A stretch of 64,000 bases of DNA, from positions 12,740,082 to 12,804,081 of the forward strand of contig NC_067207.1 of the NCBI RefSeq assembly GCF_026262505.1, written 5' to 3'. The position numbers and the translations under genes are program-made. The notes beneath the pieces were generated by a model. It was not told the origin of the DNA, made no database searches, and saw only the letters and a program-made list of their open reading frames with translations. Below, piece after piece: positions 27,694-36,906 of this stretch; the stretch's first letter is position 1; every line of letters begins with the position of its first letter. Source of the stretch: Trichomonas vaginalis G3 (taxonomy: Eukaryota > Parabasalia > Trichomonadida > Trichomonadidae).

Positions 27694-27957
27694 AATATAT
27701 TGGAAGTGATGAAAGATGTAAAGATAAAGATAAAGTTTATACAGTTTCATATAATGAATGGAAAACCAATAAGATAAGAAAACATTTAGGAGATTATGGG
27801 AAATGTTCTGAATTCTTTAAATCTAGTATATACGAGAGAGTAAAAGAAATTAGAAATAATTATTTTCATGAATGAAAAATAAACTTTAAAAATTCATGTC
27901 TTACGAAAAATTAAAACTTAGTTATGTTTATTATTTTATTTTTTTATTTTGTATGAA

Positions 27958-29070
27958 ATGAGTGTCAAAACTAACAACGTTAAAAAATTAGGATTCACAA
28001 ACGAGGAAATAAAGGATATATTAGAGGAGGTGGGTTATGAAGTTAATAAATATTATTTAAGAAATTGTCAAAAATTTGCTGAGTTATTAAATGATTTAGA
28101 TTATGATGGAAAAATGAATAAAGATGATGTTATAAATTTCTTATATCCCACATCTGAAGAAGAAAAACCTAAAGAACCTGATGTTTTCCCTGAATATTTT
28201 GAAGAAAAAATTAAACAAGATGAATATTATAACGATGAGATTGAAAAACTGAAAAAAATAAGAGATGAAATAGATGAAAAAATTAAGGAATTAAGAGAAG
28301 TTGAAAAATATAATGAAAATGAAGTAGAGGGTTTAATGAATATCCCAGCTTCAGAATCAGAAGTTCAGAAATCTCATGAAGAAAGATATAAAAATTATGT
28401 CTTAGAATCAACACAAAATTTATTAGATGGTGATATTGACGAAACACTTTCAGAAGAAGGCACAAAATTTATTCATAAACATAAGCTTCAGTTTATTGAC
28501 GATGGAGATTATCCATGTATATTACTTTCACCCCCTCTCGATTCTGAGAAATTCAAAAAAGCACTAAAAAACGTGACATATGCAACTAATACGATTAAGA
28601 AAGAAGATCATGATATTTACACAAATTATTATTTAAATAAATGCACAGGTGTTGATAAAGTTTTTGACTTATTAGATAAAATATCAAAAGAAACCATTGG
28701 AACCTATAAAATTTTGTGTGATTGTGGTTTCATTATTGAAGATACCAATAATGTTTCATATGAAAGAACAGCACCGAAGGAAGACGAAGTTGAAAGGTCT
28801 ATACCATTCGTTATTAAGAACATAAAAGATATGAAAACGTATAAGCATTATATTTATTCATTTATTTCAGAAAAAATGGAAGCAACCCATAAAACATCTT
28901 CTCATCATTTTATAGCTATTCATACATTCCTTTTCAAAGTTGTGAAATTAAATAAGACAGGAATTAGATTTAATGTATCCGGGTACGCATTCTTGAGTAA
29001 ATTAAAATGTATTCGTCACGTCGCAGATGATAAAAATTTATGTGTTCTTAATTCATTTTATGGGCTTTAA
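27958..29070 (+). CDS. Polymerase-partner protein, element 2 copy (370 aa)
   Basis: Homolog of 20443-21549. The first 130 residues differ at many positions (for example NNVKKLGF for NDVKTLGF). From about residue 190 to the end the two copies are practically identical. The box TTTTTATTTTGTATG with the overlapping ATG AAA TGA frame stands at the start, so 27958 is chosen. It is followed by the polymerase gene after 49 bases. Confidence 0.75.
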   Translation: MSVKTNNVKKLGFTNEEIKDILEEVGYEVNKYYLRNCQKFAELLNDLDYDGKMNKDDVINFLYPTSEEEKPKEPDVFPEYFEEKIKQDEYYNDEIEKLKKIRDEIDEKIKELREVEKYNENEVEGLMNIPASESEVQKSHEERYKNYVLESTQNLLDGDIDETLSEEGTKFIHKHKLQFIDDGDYPCILLSPPLDSEKFKKALKNVTYATNTIKKEDHDIYTNYYLNKCTGVDKVFDLLDKISKETIGTYKILCDCGFIIEDTNNVSYERTAPKEDEVERSIPFVIKNIKDMKTYKHYIYSFISEKMEATHKTSSHHFIAIHTFLFKVVKLNKTGIRFNVSGYAFLSKLKCIRHVADDKNLCVLNSFYGL

Positions 29071-29119
29071 AAAATAAACTTTATTTTTATTTATTTTTTA
29101 ATTTTTTATTCTTACATAA

Positions 29120-32100
29120 ATGAACAAAAACGGAACAGCTAAAATGAATGATAATCAAATTAGAGCAGAAGGTAGAAGGTTATTTAAACGCTTCTATAAC
29201 ATTCCTGATGGTGTTAATCCTAAAACTCGTAGAAGCTATTTAAATGAAGCAATAGATGCATATGAAGGGTTTGACATTTCATCAGAAAGTGAGAGATTAG
29301 CGAGAATGTTAAATGTTAATATTGATTTCTATTATTGTGATCCTCAACCAGAAGACGTAGACATTAACAAGGTAGACTTTCCATTAGTGGAATCAATAAT
29401 GATAGATCCAGAATTTGAAACAGTAAATATTTTATTAACACAGAGTCCATGTGGAAAACTTCACGCTGACAGAATAACAGACGTTGAAGCACTCACCGGC
29501 TATAGAGTTTGTCCATATTGTAAAGAAGAAGTTTATTCTATCCGTGATGATCCAGAAAGGAAAAACCAAAGAAGATTTTTAAAGCATTGTGAGAAATGTA
29601 AAGAAAATAATGGAAGATTAATTCAAGACGTTCAATTGCAAAAGACACAGCAACCATATGCACCACATATTACGAAACAGAAGATATATCAGTGGTTATT
29701 AGCTCACAATTTGCAGAAATATTATAAACCGACAAGATATTATATTACTTTTGACTTCGAAACATTAGAGACTAAAGAAGAATTACAACTTTCTGAGTGT
29801 GCAACTTTGAACGCTTACTTAAAACCATTCATGGTATCATCAACGGTTAAATTAAATGATAAAACATATACGAGGAATTTTTGCTTAACTTCGAGTGATT
29901 CTTTTATTTCTGATTGGATTGAGTTTTTATTTTCAACCTGTTCATTAGTTGTTGAATCAAATATGAGTCAATACAATGAATTAATGAAGTCGCAAACATT
30001 AAATGAAAAACAGAAGGAAGCATTTAAAGAACTTCTAGATGAGGAATTCAATAAAGTGAATATCATAGGTTTTAATTCGGGAAAGTTTGATTTAAATTTA
30101 ATTCTTCGTGATTTAAACACTGCAAAATGGAAAATAAAATCAATGCTGGGTTCATCTTCACAATTTAAGCAAATCATTGTAAAGAAAACAAACGTTCCAT
30201 ATGAATTGAGATTTATTGACATCAGAAATTATATAGCGGGTGGGACATTAGACCAATTCACTCAAGATTTCGGAAACAATAAATCACGTGTTAAATCCTT
30301 TTTCCCTTATCAATTCATCACATGGGAGAATTACGAAGAAGAATTATATAAAGTGGAACCATTCACGAAAGATTCATTTTATTCAGCATTAACTCAAGAA
30401 ACTATATCAGATAGTGATTATCAAATATATCTCAATGATGCTAAAAACTTTAAGAATAGATTAGAATATTTTATTCATTATTGTAATAAAGATGTTGAAA
30501 TTATGATTGACCCAATTGATAAAATTATTGAAGAAACATTTGTTTATAAAATTGACATGCTTCATAATCTTTCTTTATCATCGAATGCTTCAATGATTCG
30601 TTACGCTTTAGCATATAAAGACTTTAATCCTAATGAAAAATATCCCGAGGAAGAGATAGAATCAAGTTTTGAATTAACGAAAAAGTATTGGAAATATAAA
30701 ATTGAATCATATAAGAAACAAGATGAAAAAGCAGAAAGGGATACTAAAAATAATGTTTCAATGGATGATTTTCAATACTATCACGATTTAATCCTTTCAT
30801 CTAAATGCAAAATGTGTGGTAAAGCGTTTACATATGCAAATAAACCAACATTGGATAGAATAGATAATGAAAAACCACATACCAAAGAAAATTGTCAGTT
30901 AATGTGTTGTTATTGCAATGTCGTGAAATCAAATAAAGATGAAGATGTTCAACGTTTAAGAATCAATTTAAGAAATTATGCATTAAAAAATAATTTACCA
31001 ATGACTTTAGATTCAGTTGAAGCTTATCACATTCTCCGTAATGGAATTACTGGTGGTTTATCAAATGTTCAACATCGTGTTAATCTTAAAGGAATCACAC
31101 ACATTAATAAACTTTCATATAATCCAGAAACTAAAACTGTATCAAATGAGGACACCACCAACATCATGACTCATTTCGTTGGTGTTGATTTTAATTCATT
31201 ATATCCTTCATCATTTTCATCTAATCCTCATGATTTCATTCAATATACTGACCATAAAATGTATATGCCGGGAAGATTGAATGGTGTTATCATTTGTGAT
31301 ACAGCAACAAAGAAAGCAAAAGCACTGGGAATAATTAAGAAGAAAAATACTTTATTCGTGGCTGAAGTAAAGGGTCACATTGATGAAAAATACATTAATG
31401 ATTACATAAACTTTTTACCGATAATAAGAAACTTAGATATTATCACAGATGAAAAAACAATTGGCAGTTTTATGTATAATTACATGAAATCAAACAATCT
31501 ACCAGTTGACCAGAAACAGAGGAAATTAACTCAGTTAGCATCAACATACAACCAATATCAACCATTTTCTTCTTATTATCTTTGGTATCTAATAGACAGA
31601 TTTCATTTTATCATCGATGATATTCAATCAATTTTAACATTTACGAAAAACACTTGTTTTAATGAATTTGCGAACGAATTTATGAACGAAAGACAAAAGG
31701 CTGAATTAGAAGGAAATAAAGGAAAAAGTTTATTTTGCAAGATTTCACTTAATGGATCATATGGTTACGATGCAATGAATACGCAAAATTACGCAAAGAC
31801 TAAAATAATGAATGCACAGAAGGCACGCGTTGCATGTATGTCAAATAAGTTTAAAAACATAAGAGAAATAGGTGAAGATACATATCAAGTGATGCTTAAA
31901 GATAGATTTTATAGATGTGATACATGTTTACAAGAGGCATTTTTTACTTTAGATAACGCAAAATACTGGTATTTGGTTTTCATTTATGATTTTATGTATA
32001 AATGCATGAATGTTAATCGTTTTCATTTCATTGAAGGTGATACTGATTCATCTTATTGGGCTATTGCTGGCGATCCAAATCTTCCTAACACTCAAGCATT

Positions 32101-32566
32101 TCAAGCAATTGTTACCGATAAACAATTTTATGATAAAAACATTTTCAAATTCGCACCTTTTGATTTCTTCTGTTTTGATGAGAAATTTAAACCTAAATTA
32201 AAGAATAAAGCTGAAGAAAAAGCACATGAGAAGAAGTTATTGGGTTTAGCAATTGAGAAACAAGGTGATAACATGGTTGCTTTATGCCCTAAGTGTTATA
32301 CATCATTCAACGGTTCAATTGATGGAAGTGATTTTAAAAAGATTGCACAAAAAATGAAAGGTGTTAGTTTAAGGCAAAATAAACAATTAACACCTAAAAA
32401 TTATTTGGATATAATAAATGATAAAGTGATATTTGATGGTCAGAATATTAATTTACAACTTAAAAACGGGTCAATGACTCGCTTAACAATCGGTAAGACT
32501 GCATTAACAGGAGCACACACTAAGGCTGTATGTTGTGAAAATGGATGTTGTATGCCATTTATTTAA
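29120..32566 (+). CDS. Protein-primed DNA polymerase B, 1148 aa, looks whole
   Basis: Replicates the linear element from a protein primer. Order of motifs: Cys motif CPYC...HCEKC near 150-185; exonuclease motifs DFETLE (about 213), NSGKFDLNL (about 318) and YCNKDVEIM (about 454); an HNH-like zinc finger CKMC...LDRIDN...CCYCN (about 562-612); polymerase motifs DFNSLYPS (about 690), KISLNGSYGY (about 874) and EGDTDSSY (about 972); and Cys pairs near the C-terminus (CPKC, CCENGCC). The promoter TTTTTATTCTTACATAAATG is the same as for the end-repeat gene. Length is normal for Polinton polymerases. Confidence 0.92.
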   Translation: MNKNGTAKMNDNQIRAEGRRLFKRFYNIPDGVNPKTRRSYLNEAIDAYEGFDISSESERLARMLNVNIDFYYCDPQPEDVDINKVDFPLVESIMIDPEFETVNILLTQSPCGKLHADRITDVEALTGYRVCPYCKEEVYSIRDDPERKNQRRFLKHCEKCKENNGRLIQDVQLQKTQQPYAPHITKQKIYQWLLAHNLQKYYKPTRYYITFDFETLETKEELQLSECATLNAYLKPFMVSSTVKLNDKTYTRNFCLTSSDSFISDWIEFLFSTCSLVVESNMSQYNELMKSQTLNEKQKEAFKELLDEEFNKVNIIGFNSGKFDLNLILRDLNTAKWKIKSMLGSSSQFKQIIVKKTNVPYELRFIDIRNYIAGGTLDQFTQDFGNNKSRVKSFFPYQFITWENYEEELYKVEPFTKDSFYSALTQETISDSDYQIYLNDAKNFKNRLEYFIHYCNKDVEIMIDPIDKIIEETFVYKIDMLHNLSLSSNASMIRYALAYKDFNPNEKYPEEEIESSFELTKKYWKYKIESYKKQDEKAERDTKNNVSMDDFQYYHDLILSSKCKMCGKAFTYANKPTLDRIDNEKPHTKENCQLMCCYCNVVKSNKDEDVQRLRINLRNYALKNNLPMTLDSVEAYHILRNGITGGLSNVQHRVNLKGITHINKLSYNPETKTVSNEDTTNIMTHFVGVDFNSLYPSSFSSNPHDFIQYTDHKMYMPGRLNGVIICDTATKKAKALGIIKKKNTLFVAEVKGHIDEKYINDYINFLPIIRNLDIITDEKTIGSFMYNYMKSNNLPVDQKQRKLTQLASTYNQYQPFSSYYLWYLIDRFHFIIDDIQSILTFTKNTCFNEFANEFMNERQKAELEGNKGKSLFCKISLNGSYGYDAMNTQNYAKTKIMNAQKARVACMSNKFKNIREIGEDTYQVMLKDRFYRCDTCLQEAFFTLDNAKYWYLVFIYDFMYKCMNVNRFHFIEGDTDSSYWAIAGDPNLPNTQAFQAIVTDKQFYDKNIFKFAPFDFFCFDEKFKPKLKNKAEEKAHEKKLLGLAIEKQGDNMVALCPKCYTSFNGSIDGSDFKKIAQKMKGVSLRQNKQLTPKNYLDIINDKVIFDGQNINLQLKNGSMTRLTIGKTALTGAHTKAVCCENGCCMPFI

Positions 32567-32689
32567 TAAAATGCCACAGAAGAGACAAAAGGAACCGTTA
32601 ATGATGCAATTCAATATGTAAATAATGGTTTTGATACTATGATTCAAAGAGGTGGGCACCCTTAAAACATTTATTTTATTTTTATATAA

Positions 32690-33501
32690 ATGGATAACGC
32701 AGATTTAGAAAATTTAATTGATGATTTAGTATTTAATCAAAATTTTCTTAATTATTATGAATTAAAATCATATCTCCAAAAACATAATAAAAATATAACG
32801 GGTGATGATATGGATTATTATTATCCATATTATAAAAATGAAATTTTGAAATATCATGATAAAATAATTTCTAAAATTAAAGATAAAATTAAAAATAATG
32901 AATATACAAAGGGAAAAACTAAATCACAACTTAAACAGTTGAAAGATTTCAAAAATAAAGTATTAACAGAAGAAGATATTGATGAATTATATAAATTATA
33001 TAATCCTGAGCCGCAAAAGCCAAAGGAACAAAAACAAAGGGTGAAAAACGCCCAGGTCCTTCAGGCCATAAATGAAGCACAAGCTTTAATTTATGATTCA
33101 TTAGTTAAACCATATTCAGCCCGACTTTTAAATGAAGATCAACTTTTGGAATTCATCCTTCAACATAAACTCGAAGCGGGAAAGTATATCAAACCTTTAT
33201 ATACAGCATATTTAAAAGCGGCATCACATGTGAAAGCTTTATTTGAAACTAGAGTTGCTTTAACTTTGCGTTTAATATATGTGTCACCTAATTGGTTCAC
33301 ATCATGAGCTGGATTTGTAATTCTTAAATGAGTTTGTTTATCATCAAAATATGGAGTATCAGAGTCATAGCATGAACTTTCAAGTTCTCTATAATATCTT
33401 CTACCGTCATTCTTTGCGAATATTTCATTTATCTTTTCGAATGAATGAAACACATTTCCATTAATCGGTTTAGTGTTTGGCACTAAATAGTTAGTCGTCA
33501 T
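32690..33501. pseudogene. Element 2 remnants: integrase part (+) and capsid part (-)
   Basis: The plus-strand reading up to about 33220 matches the charged N-terminal region of the integrase at 15114-16649, without the catalytic core. The minus-strand reading ending at 33501 matches the first part of the capsid gene at 3696. The genes that lie between them in element 1 are absent, which makes element 2 a reduced form. The promoters of both gene starts are still present. Confidence 0.85.
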
Positions 33502-33570
33502 TTATTAATAAATAAAAAATCAAAATTAAAAGATGAAAATGAATTTTTAATTTTAATGAAATAATCAACT

Positions 33571-33786
33571 ATGGCTGCAGGATTCTTTAAGAAACTGTGG
33601 GATAAAGTAAAAAGAGGAGCGAGTAAAGTTTGGGAAACATTGAAGAAGGGAGCAAATTGGATATTTAAGAATAAAGAAGCAATTAGTGACGTTGCTGAAT
33701 CAATAACACCAAAAGCTGCCCCAATAAGAGAAGTTTTAAATAAAGGAGAAAAAGTTTATCAAAGACTACAACCGATACTAAGATAA
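33571..33786 (+). CDS. Small amphipathic virion-type protein, 71 aa (element 2)
   Basis: Nearly identical to 3411-3626 (start MAAGFFKKLWDKVKRGA). Three amino-acid differences are visible in 71. It is preserved in a reduced element that lacks a capsid, which suggests recent reduction rather than selection. Confidence 0.7.
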   Translation: MAAGFFKKLWDKVKRGASKVWETLKKGANWIFKNKEAISDVAESITPKAAPIREVLNKGEKVYQRLQPILR

Positions 33787-33804
33787 AAATAATTTATTTT
33801 TCCA

Positions 33805-34041
33805 CTATCTACCTCCTATTTTATTAAGTATTCCTTCAGCTATTCCACCAATTGCGTTACCTGCTTGTGCTCCCATCGCCGGATTACCTGCTTTAGTACC
33901 TAATACACCACCTATGATAGTTCCTGCCGTTTTCGCTACTGGTGCCAAAAAGTTTGCAATGGGTTTAATAATCTTTTTATGAACCCAACCCGCAGCTTTC
34001 TTAATTCCATCCCATAATTTTTTAAAGAATCCTGCCGCCAT
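33805..34041 (-). CDS. Small amphipathic virion-type protein, 78 aa (element 2)
   Basis: Nearly identical to 3150-3386. Convergent with the 71-aa gene, as in element 1. Confidence 0.7.
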   Translation of the reverse strand: MAAGFFKKLWDGIKKAAGWVHKKIIKPIANFLAPVAKTAGTIIGGVLGTKAGNPAMGAQAGNAIGGIAEGILNKIGGR

Positions 34042-34107
34042 TTCTGATTTAATATTAATTAAAAAATATATTTCATCACTTATATTCTAATTTTTATTTA
34101 ATGATAA

Positions 34108-34476
34108 ATGAAACCAATTTTAAAAATAAATGAAACAGAGGAGGAAGAAATAAATGAAAGTGAAAATGTTCAACAAAAAATAAACGTTGTTAAACCAATT
34201 ACTGAAATAAAAATTTTTTCATCTGTTGAAGAATTTAATGACTATTATGCTAATAATAAAAAATTATTTGAAGAATTGACAACATGTAAATTGAATAAAA
34301 TGTTTAAAGTTGATGGATTCAAAATTTCAAAAATAAAGGGGGTGGTTAGTTTGAAATCTATTCCTCAATCAAGAATCACCTCATTAATGAAAATTGATGA
34401 TTTAACAAAAAGAATAGAAGAGATTGAAGAAAGAATGAATCAAATAATTGATTTCATAAATTCAAATAATCATTAG
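34108..34476 (+). CDS. Polinton hypothetical protein, 122 aa (element 2)
   Basis: One amino-acid difference from 2715-3083 is visible (I to V in the QQKINVVKP segment). Same divergent arrangement with the 78-aa gene. Confidence 0.7.
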   Translation: MKPILKINETEEEEINESENVQQKINVVKPITEIKIFSSVEEFNDYYANNKKLFEELTTCKLNKMFKVDGFKISKIKGVVSLKSIPQSRITSLMKIDDLTKRIEEIEERMNQIIDFINSNNH

Positions 34477-34655
34477 TTTCTTAAAGTTCTATGTTGAACT
34501 CATCAAATTCTTTTTAAAGTTTATGACTCCATTGATTCCATTCAGGATTTAAACAATGTTTAATTAATCGCGGAATATCTGACATCATCTATATATATAG
34601 CTTCTTTTATAAAAGATAAAATAAATTATTTTTTATTTCATTATGGTAGTGAATC

Positions 34656-35326
34656 TTTCATTCATGAAAATAATTATTTCTAATTTCTTTTACTCTCTCG
34701 TATATACTAGATTTAAAGAATTCAGAACATTTCCCATAATCTCCTAAATGTTTTCTTATCTTATTGGTTTTCCATTCATTATATGAAACTGTATAAACTT
34801 TATCTTTATCTTTACATCTTTCATCACTTCCAATATATTTATATTTCAATTTTGATTTATTGGTTTCATATTCATTAACGTTTAATAATTCACAGTCTTC
34901 CTTTTTAAATAAATGTTTTATGTATTCAGGATTAACAATTCTATAATATTGCTTCCCTTTAAATCTTTGAATATAAACAGGAACACCATCCTCTAAAATT
35001 CGATAATCTATTTTATCTGGTTTTACTTGTTGGGTCATTTATGTAAGAATAAAAAAAAAATTATTTTAAAAATAACTTTAATTTTTTTAATGGTTTATAA
35101 ATAAATATATTTTTATTTTTTATTTCATTGTGTATGGGCTGAGTGTAAATGTCTTACAATTTTGAAAATTTTTTAAATCTTGATTTATTCAAAAACGTAA
35201 GAATAAAACCGTAAGAATCATATATTTTTTAATTAATATGTTAAAAAAATGATACAAAATCGCTCGATATTGTATGAATTCTTACGTTTACAAAAAAAGT
35301 CACAAAACCCATCCTATCCTACTACT
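34656..35326 (-). repeat. Element 2 right end repeat
   Basis: The part 34656-35274 mirrors the left repeat (21922-22359 plus 27694-27877), both 619 bp. The outermost stretch to 35326 ends CCTATCCTACTACT, the Polinton end signature. Just inside, at about 34520-34600, is a trace of the element 1 type repeat, so the ends are mosaic. Confidence 0.85.
34658..35038 (-). CDS. End-repeat protein of element 2, 126 aa
   Basis: A mixed alpha/beta protein starting MTQQVKPDKIDYRILEDGVPV, with a compact first half (YIQRFKGKQYYRIVNPEYIKH) and a basic second half ending RNNYFHE. The NNYFHE ending is shared with the 40-aa product of element 1's repeats. It lies wholly within the terminal repeat, so a full element would carry two copies. 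Promoter TTTATTCTTACATAAATG. No family recognised. A role at the element's ends, in priming or end binding, is conceivable from location only. Confidence 0.6.
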   Translation of the reverse strand: MTQQVKPDKIDYRILEDGVPVYIQRFKGKQYYRIVNPEYIKHLFKKEDCELLNVNEYETNKSKLKYKYIGSDERCKDKDKVYTVSYNEWKTNKIRKHLGDYGKCSEFFKSSIYERVKEIRNNYFHE

Positions 35327-35332
35327 AAAATA
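35327..35332. repeat. Right 6-bp target-site duplication (AAAATA)
   Basis: Matches 2266-2271 exactly and closes the two-element unit. Confidence 0.85.
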
Positions 35333-35631
35333 CAATTGATTTGACATGATAATTAACAAGTAAATTAATTATCAACTTACGGTACATATAGCAGAAATTG
35401 AAATTCTATGATGCAATTTAAATATGGACAAATGTTATAGTGAATGCAAATCGATTAGTGATGTACAAGTAAAGTTTCAGTGATTTGGCAAAAAAGACAA
35501 GTTTTTCTGTCAGTATAAACAGTGTATGTAAAGTAATTGAATACAATGCATGTAAATATTCCAAAAAATCTCTGATCAAATCAGTATGTATTTAGGTTTT
35601 TATTTTTTAAAACAAAATGATAAATGTAATA

Positions 35632-35705
35632 GCCTGTGTAGCTCAACCGGATAGAGCATAAGACTCTTAATCTTGGGGTTGCGGGTTCGAGTCCCGCCAC
35701 TGGCT
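35632..35705 (+). tRNA. tRNA-Lys (CTT)
   Basis: Cloverleaf by eye: acceptor GCCTGTG with CACTGGC (one T-T mismatch), D-arm GCTC...GAGC, anticodon stem TAAGA/TCTTG with loop CTCTTAA (anticodon CTT), T-arm GCGGG TTCGAGT CCCGC, discriminator T. A T-run follows at about 35706-35720, suitable as a Pol III stop. No intron. Confidence 0.9.
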
Positions 35706-35720
35706 CTTTTTCTTTTTTCT

Positions 35721-36880
35721 TCGAGGTGAATACATTGTATTTTGCTGGGGTAATTCTGATTAGATTTGAACTGTAATAATCTGAGATAAATTCTAATAAC
35801 AGTGCATTTCTCCAATCGATTATTAATTTTGGAATTTGAATTCAATGACTAAATAAATGAAATCAGAATGCGCCAAAACATCTATCTATTATTCATTTAG
35901 CGTATCTGTTACATCAAATATCTCGCTGATACATGCAAGGATTAATTTTCGTCAATTGAAAAGGATTTCTATTAGTAGTTGGCTTTTAACCCAGTACGAC
36001 ATCATAATATCGAATATTGCCTTCTCGAGAAAGACAATACACTAATCGCTTAGCTAGGGATGGAATTGCGATGGGAAATGTAAACTGTTTTTTTTCCAAA
36101 AAAGTGAAAGTGAAATATAATTGAAGCAAAAACGATTATTTTTATATATCCGCATGAAGTCATTCGGTAGAATGTAGAATAATTGATTATCTATCAAGCC
36201 ATTGTTGAATATAGAATACATTGCAATAAAATATCCTCTTATTTAAACAAAATCTTCCATGTATTTTTGTCGATTCAAATTTGGTCTTATTATATCATTG
36301 GAATACTTTCAAACTCTCAGTGATTATGCACATAGTTAAATTCACATTCAAAATTGTCATAAATCACATTTTTTTAATTTGAAATTTTATTTTATCCTGA
36401 TAATGCTTATAATGACTTGCGCTCTAGTTATTTCTGGTATTTTTTTGTAACAATGGCTCAAAATACAAGGATTTATGAATGGCCAATCAGAAATCAAGCA
36501 TAAAGTGCTTTGTATCCTAGCACAATAAAAATTACTGTTGAAAGTGATATGTTTTTAGTTTTTCATTTTATTGTTAATGTGCTCAAAATTTCCCACTATA
36601 AAAAAATCCATTTATTTCAATTTATTGAGATGCTTTCAATTATTGAGAAAGGAAATTTTTCTCAGTCCTTTTTAATCTTCCTTATAATTATCAAGGACAA
36701 ATATTAACAATAACAATGCAACAATAAATTTGGGAAATTTTCGATAAATTTCTTTTGTGTAAACATTTTTTATGAAATTTCATTCTCTTTTATATTGTTG
36801 TGAATGCTATAATTTTAAAGTTTTGGATTTTTATACAAATATTTTTTGAGAGTGTAATAAAATCAATTTTTTATCAAATT
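35721..36880. other. Intergenic, no gene seen
   Basis: Short frames at 35857-36045 and 36510-36707 have no protein-like composition, and no promoter or repeat stands out. Confidence 0.55.
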
Positions 36881-36887
36881 TCTAACT

Positions 36888-36892
36888 TCATT
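36888..36892 (+). promoter_or_regulatory. Initiator-like TCATT
   Basis: Its A is 17 nt before the ATG at 36907, the usual trichomonad spacing. Confidence 0.5.
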
Positions 36893-36906
36893 TTTTAATA
36901 ATACAA

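Larger units (their letters stand above)
22158..27875 (+). pseudogene. End-repeat gene of element 2 (126-aa type), left copy, split by a DNA transposon
   Basis: The same gene is uninterrupted at 34658-35038. Here its first part (22158-22359) and last part (27694-27875) lie on either side of the 5.3-kb DNA transposon. The promoter TTTATTCTTACATAAATG is of the type used by the polymerase gene. No known family; see the right copy. Confidence 0.85.
2272..35326. mobile_element. Two-element Polinton/Maverick unit in one target duplication
   Basis: Both outer ends read AGTAGTAGG inward, and the whole 33-kb block is bounded by one pair of AAAATA. Inside lie element 1 (2272-21921) and element 2 (21922-35326), joined directly and with mirrored gene order. 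No 6-bp duplication separates them: the bases right of element 1 are TACAAT and do not match those on its left. The unit therefore appears to have entered this site as one piece, or to have been remodelled after entry. It is young by the identity of its repeats, but broken. Confidence 0.8.
21922..35326. mobile_element. Polinton/Maverick element 2 (about 8.1 kb without its insertion), reduced
   Basis: Gene order is the mirror of element 1: end-repeat gene, partner gene, polymerase B, integrase part, capsid part, the two small amphipathic genes, the 122-aa gene, end-repeat gene. The capsid-to-fibre block and accessory cassette are absent, so this is a reduced element that would depend on others. 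The polymerase looks whole. Its end repeats share 619 bp and differ in content from those of element 1. A DNA transposon (22360-27693) sits in the left repeat. High identity between its repeats and to element 1 indicates a young age. Confidence 0.85.

Noticed and set aside
35857-36707. Small frames in host intergenic DNA (35857-36045, 36510-36707)
   Set aside because: Composition is as expected from AT-rich non-coding DNA; no motif or promoter supports them.
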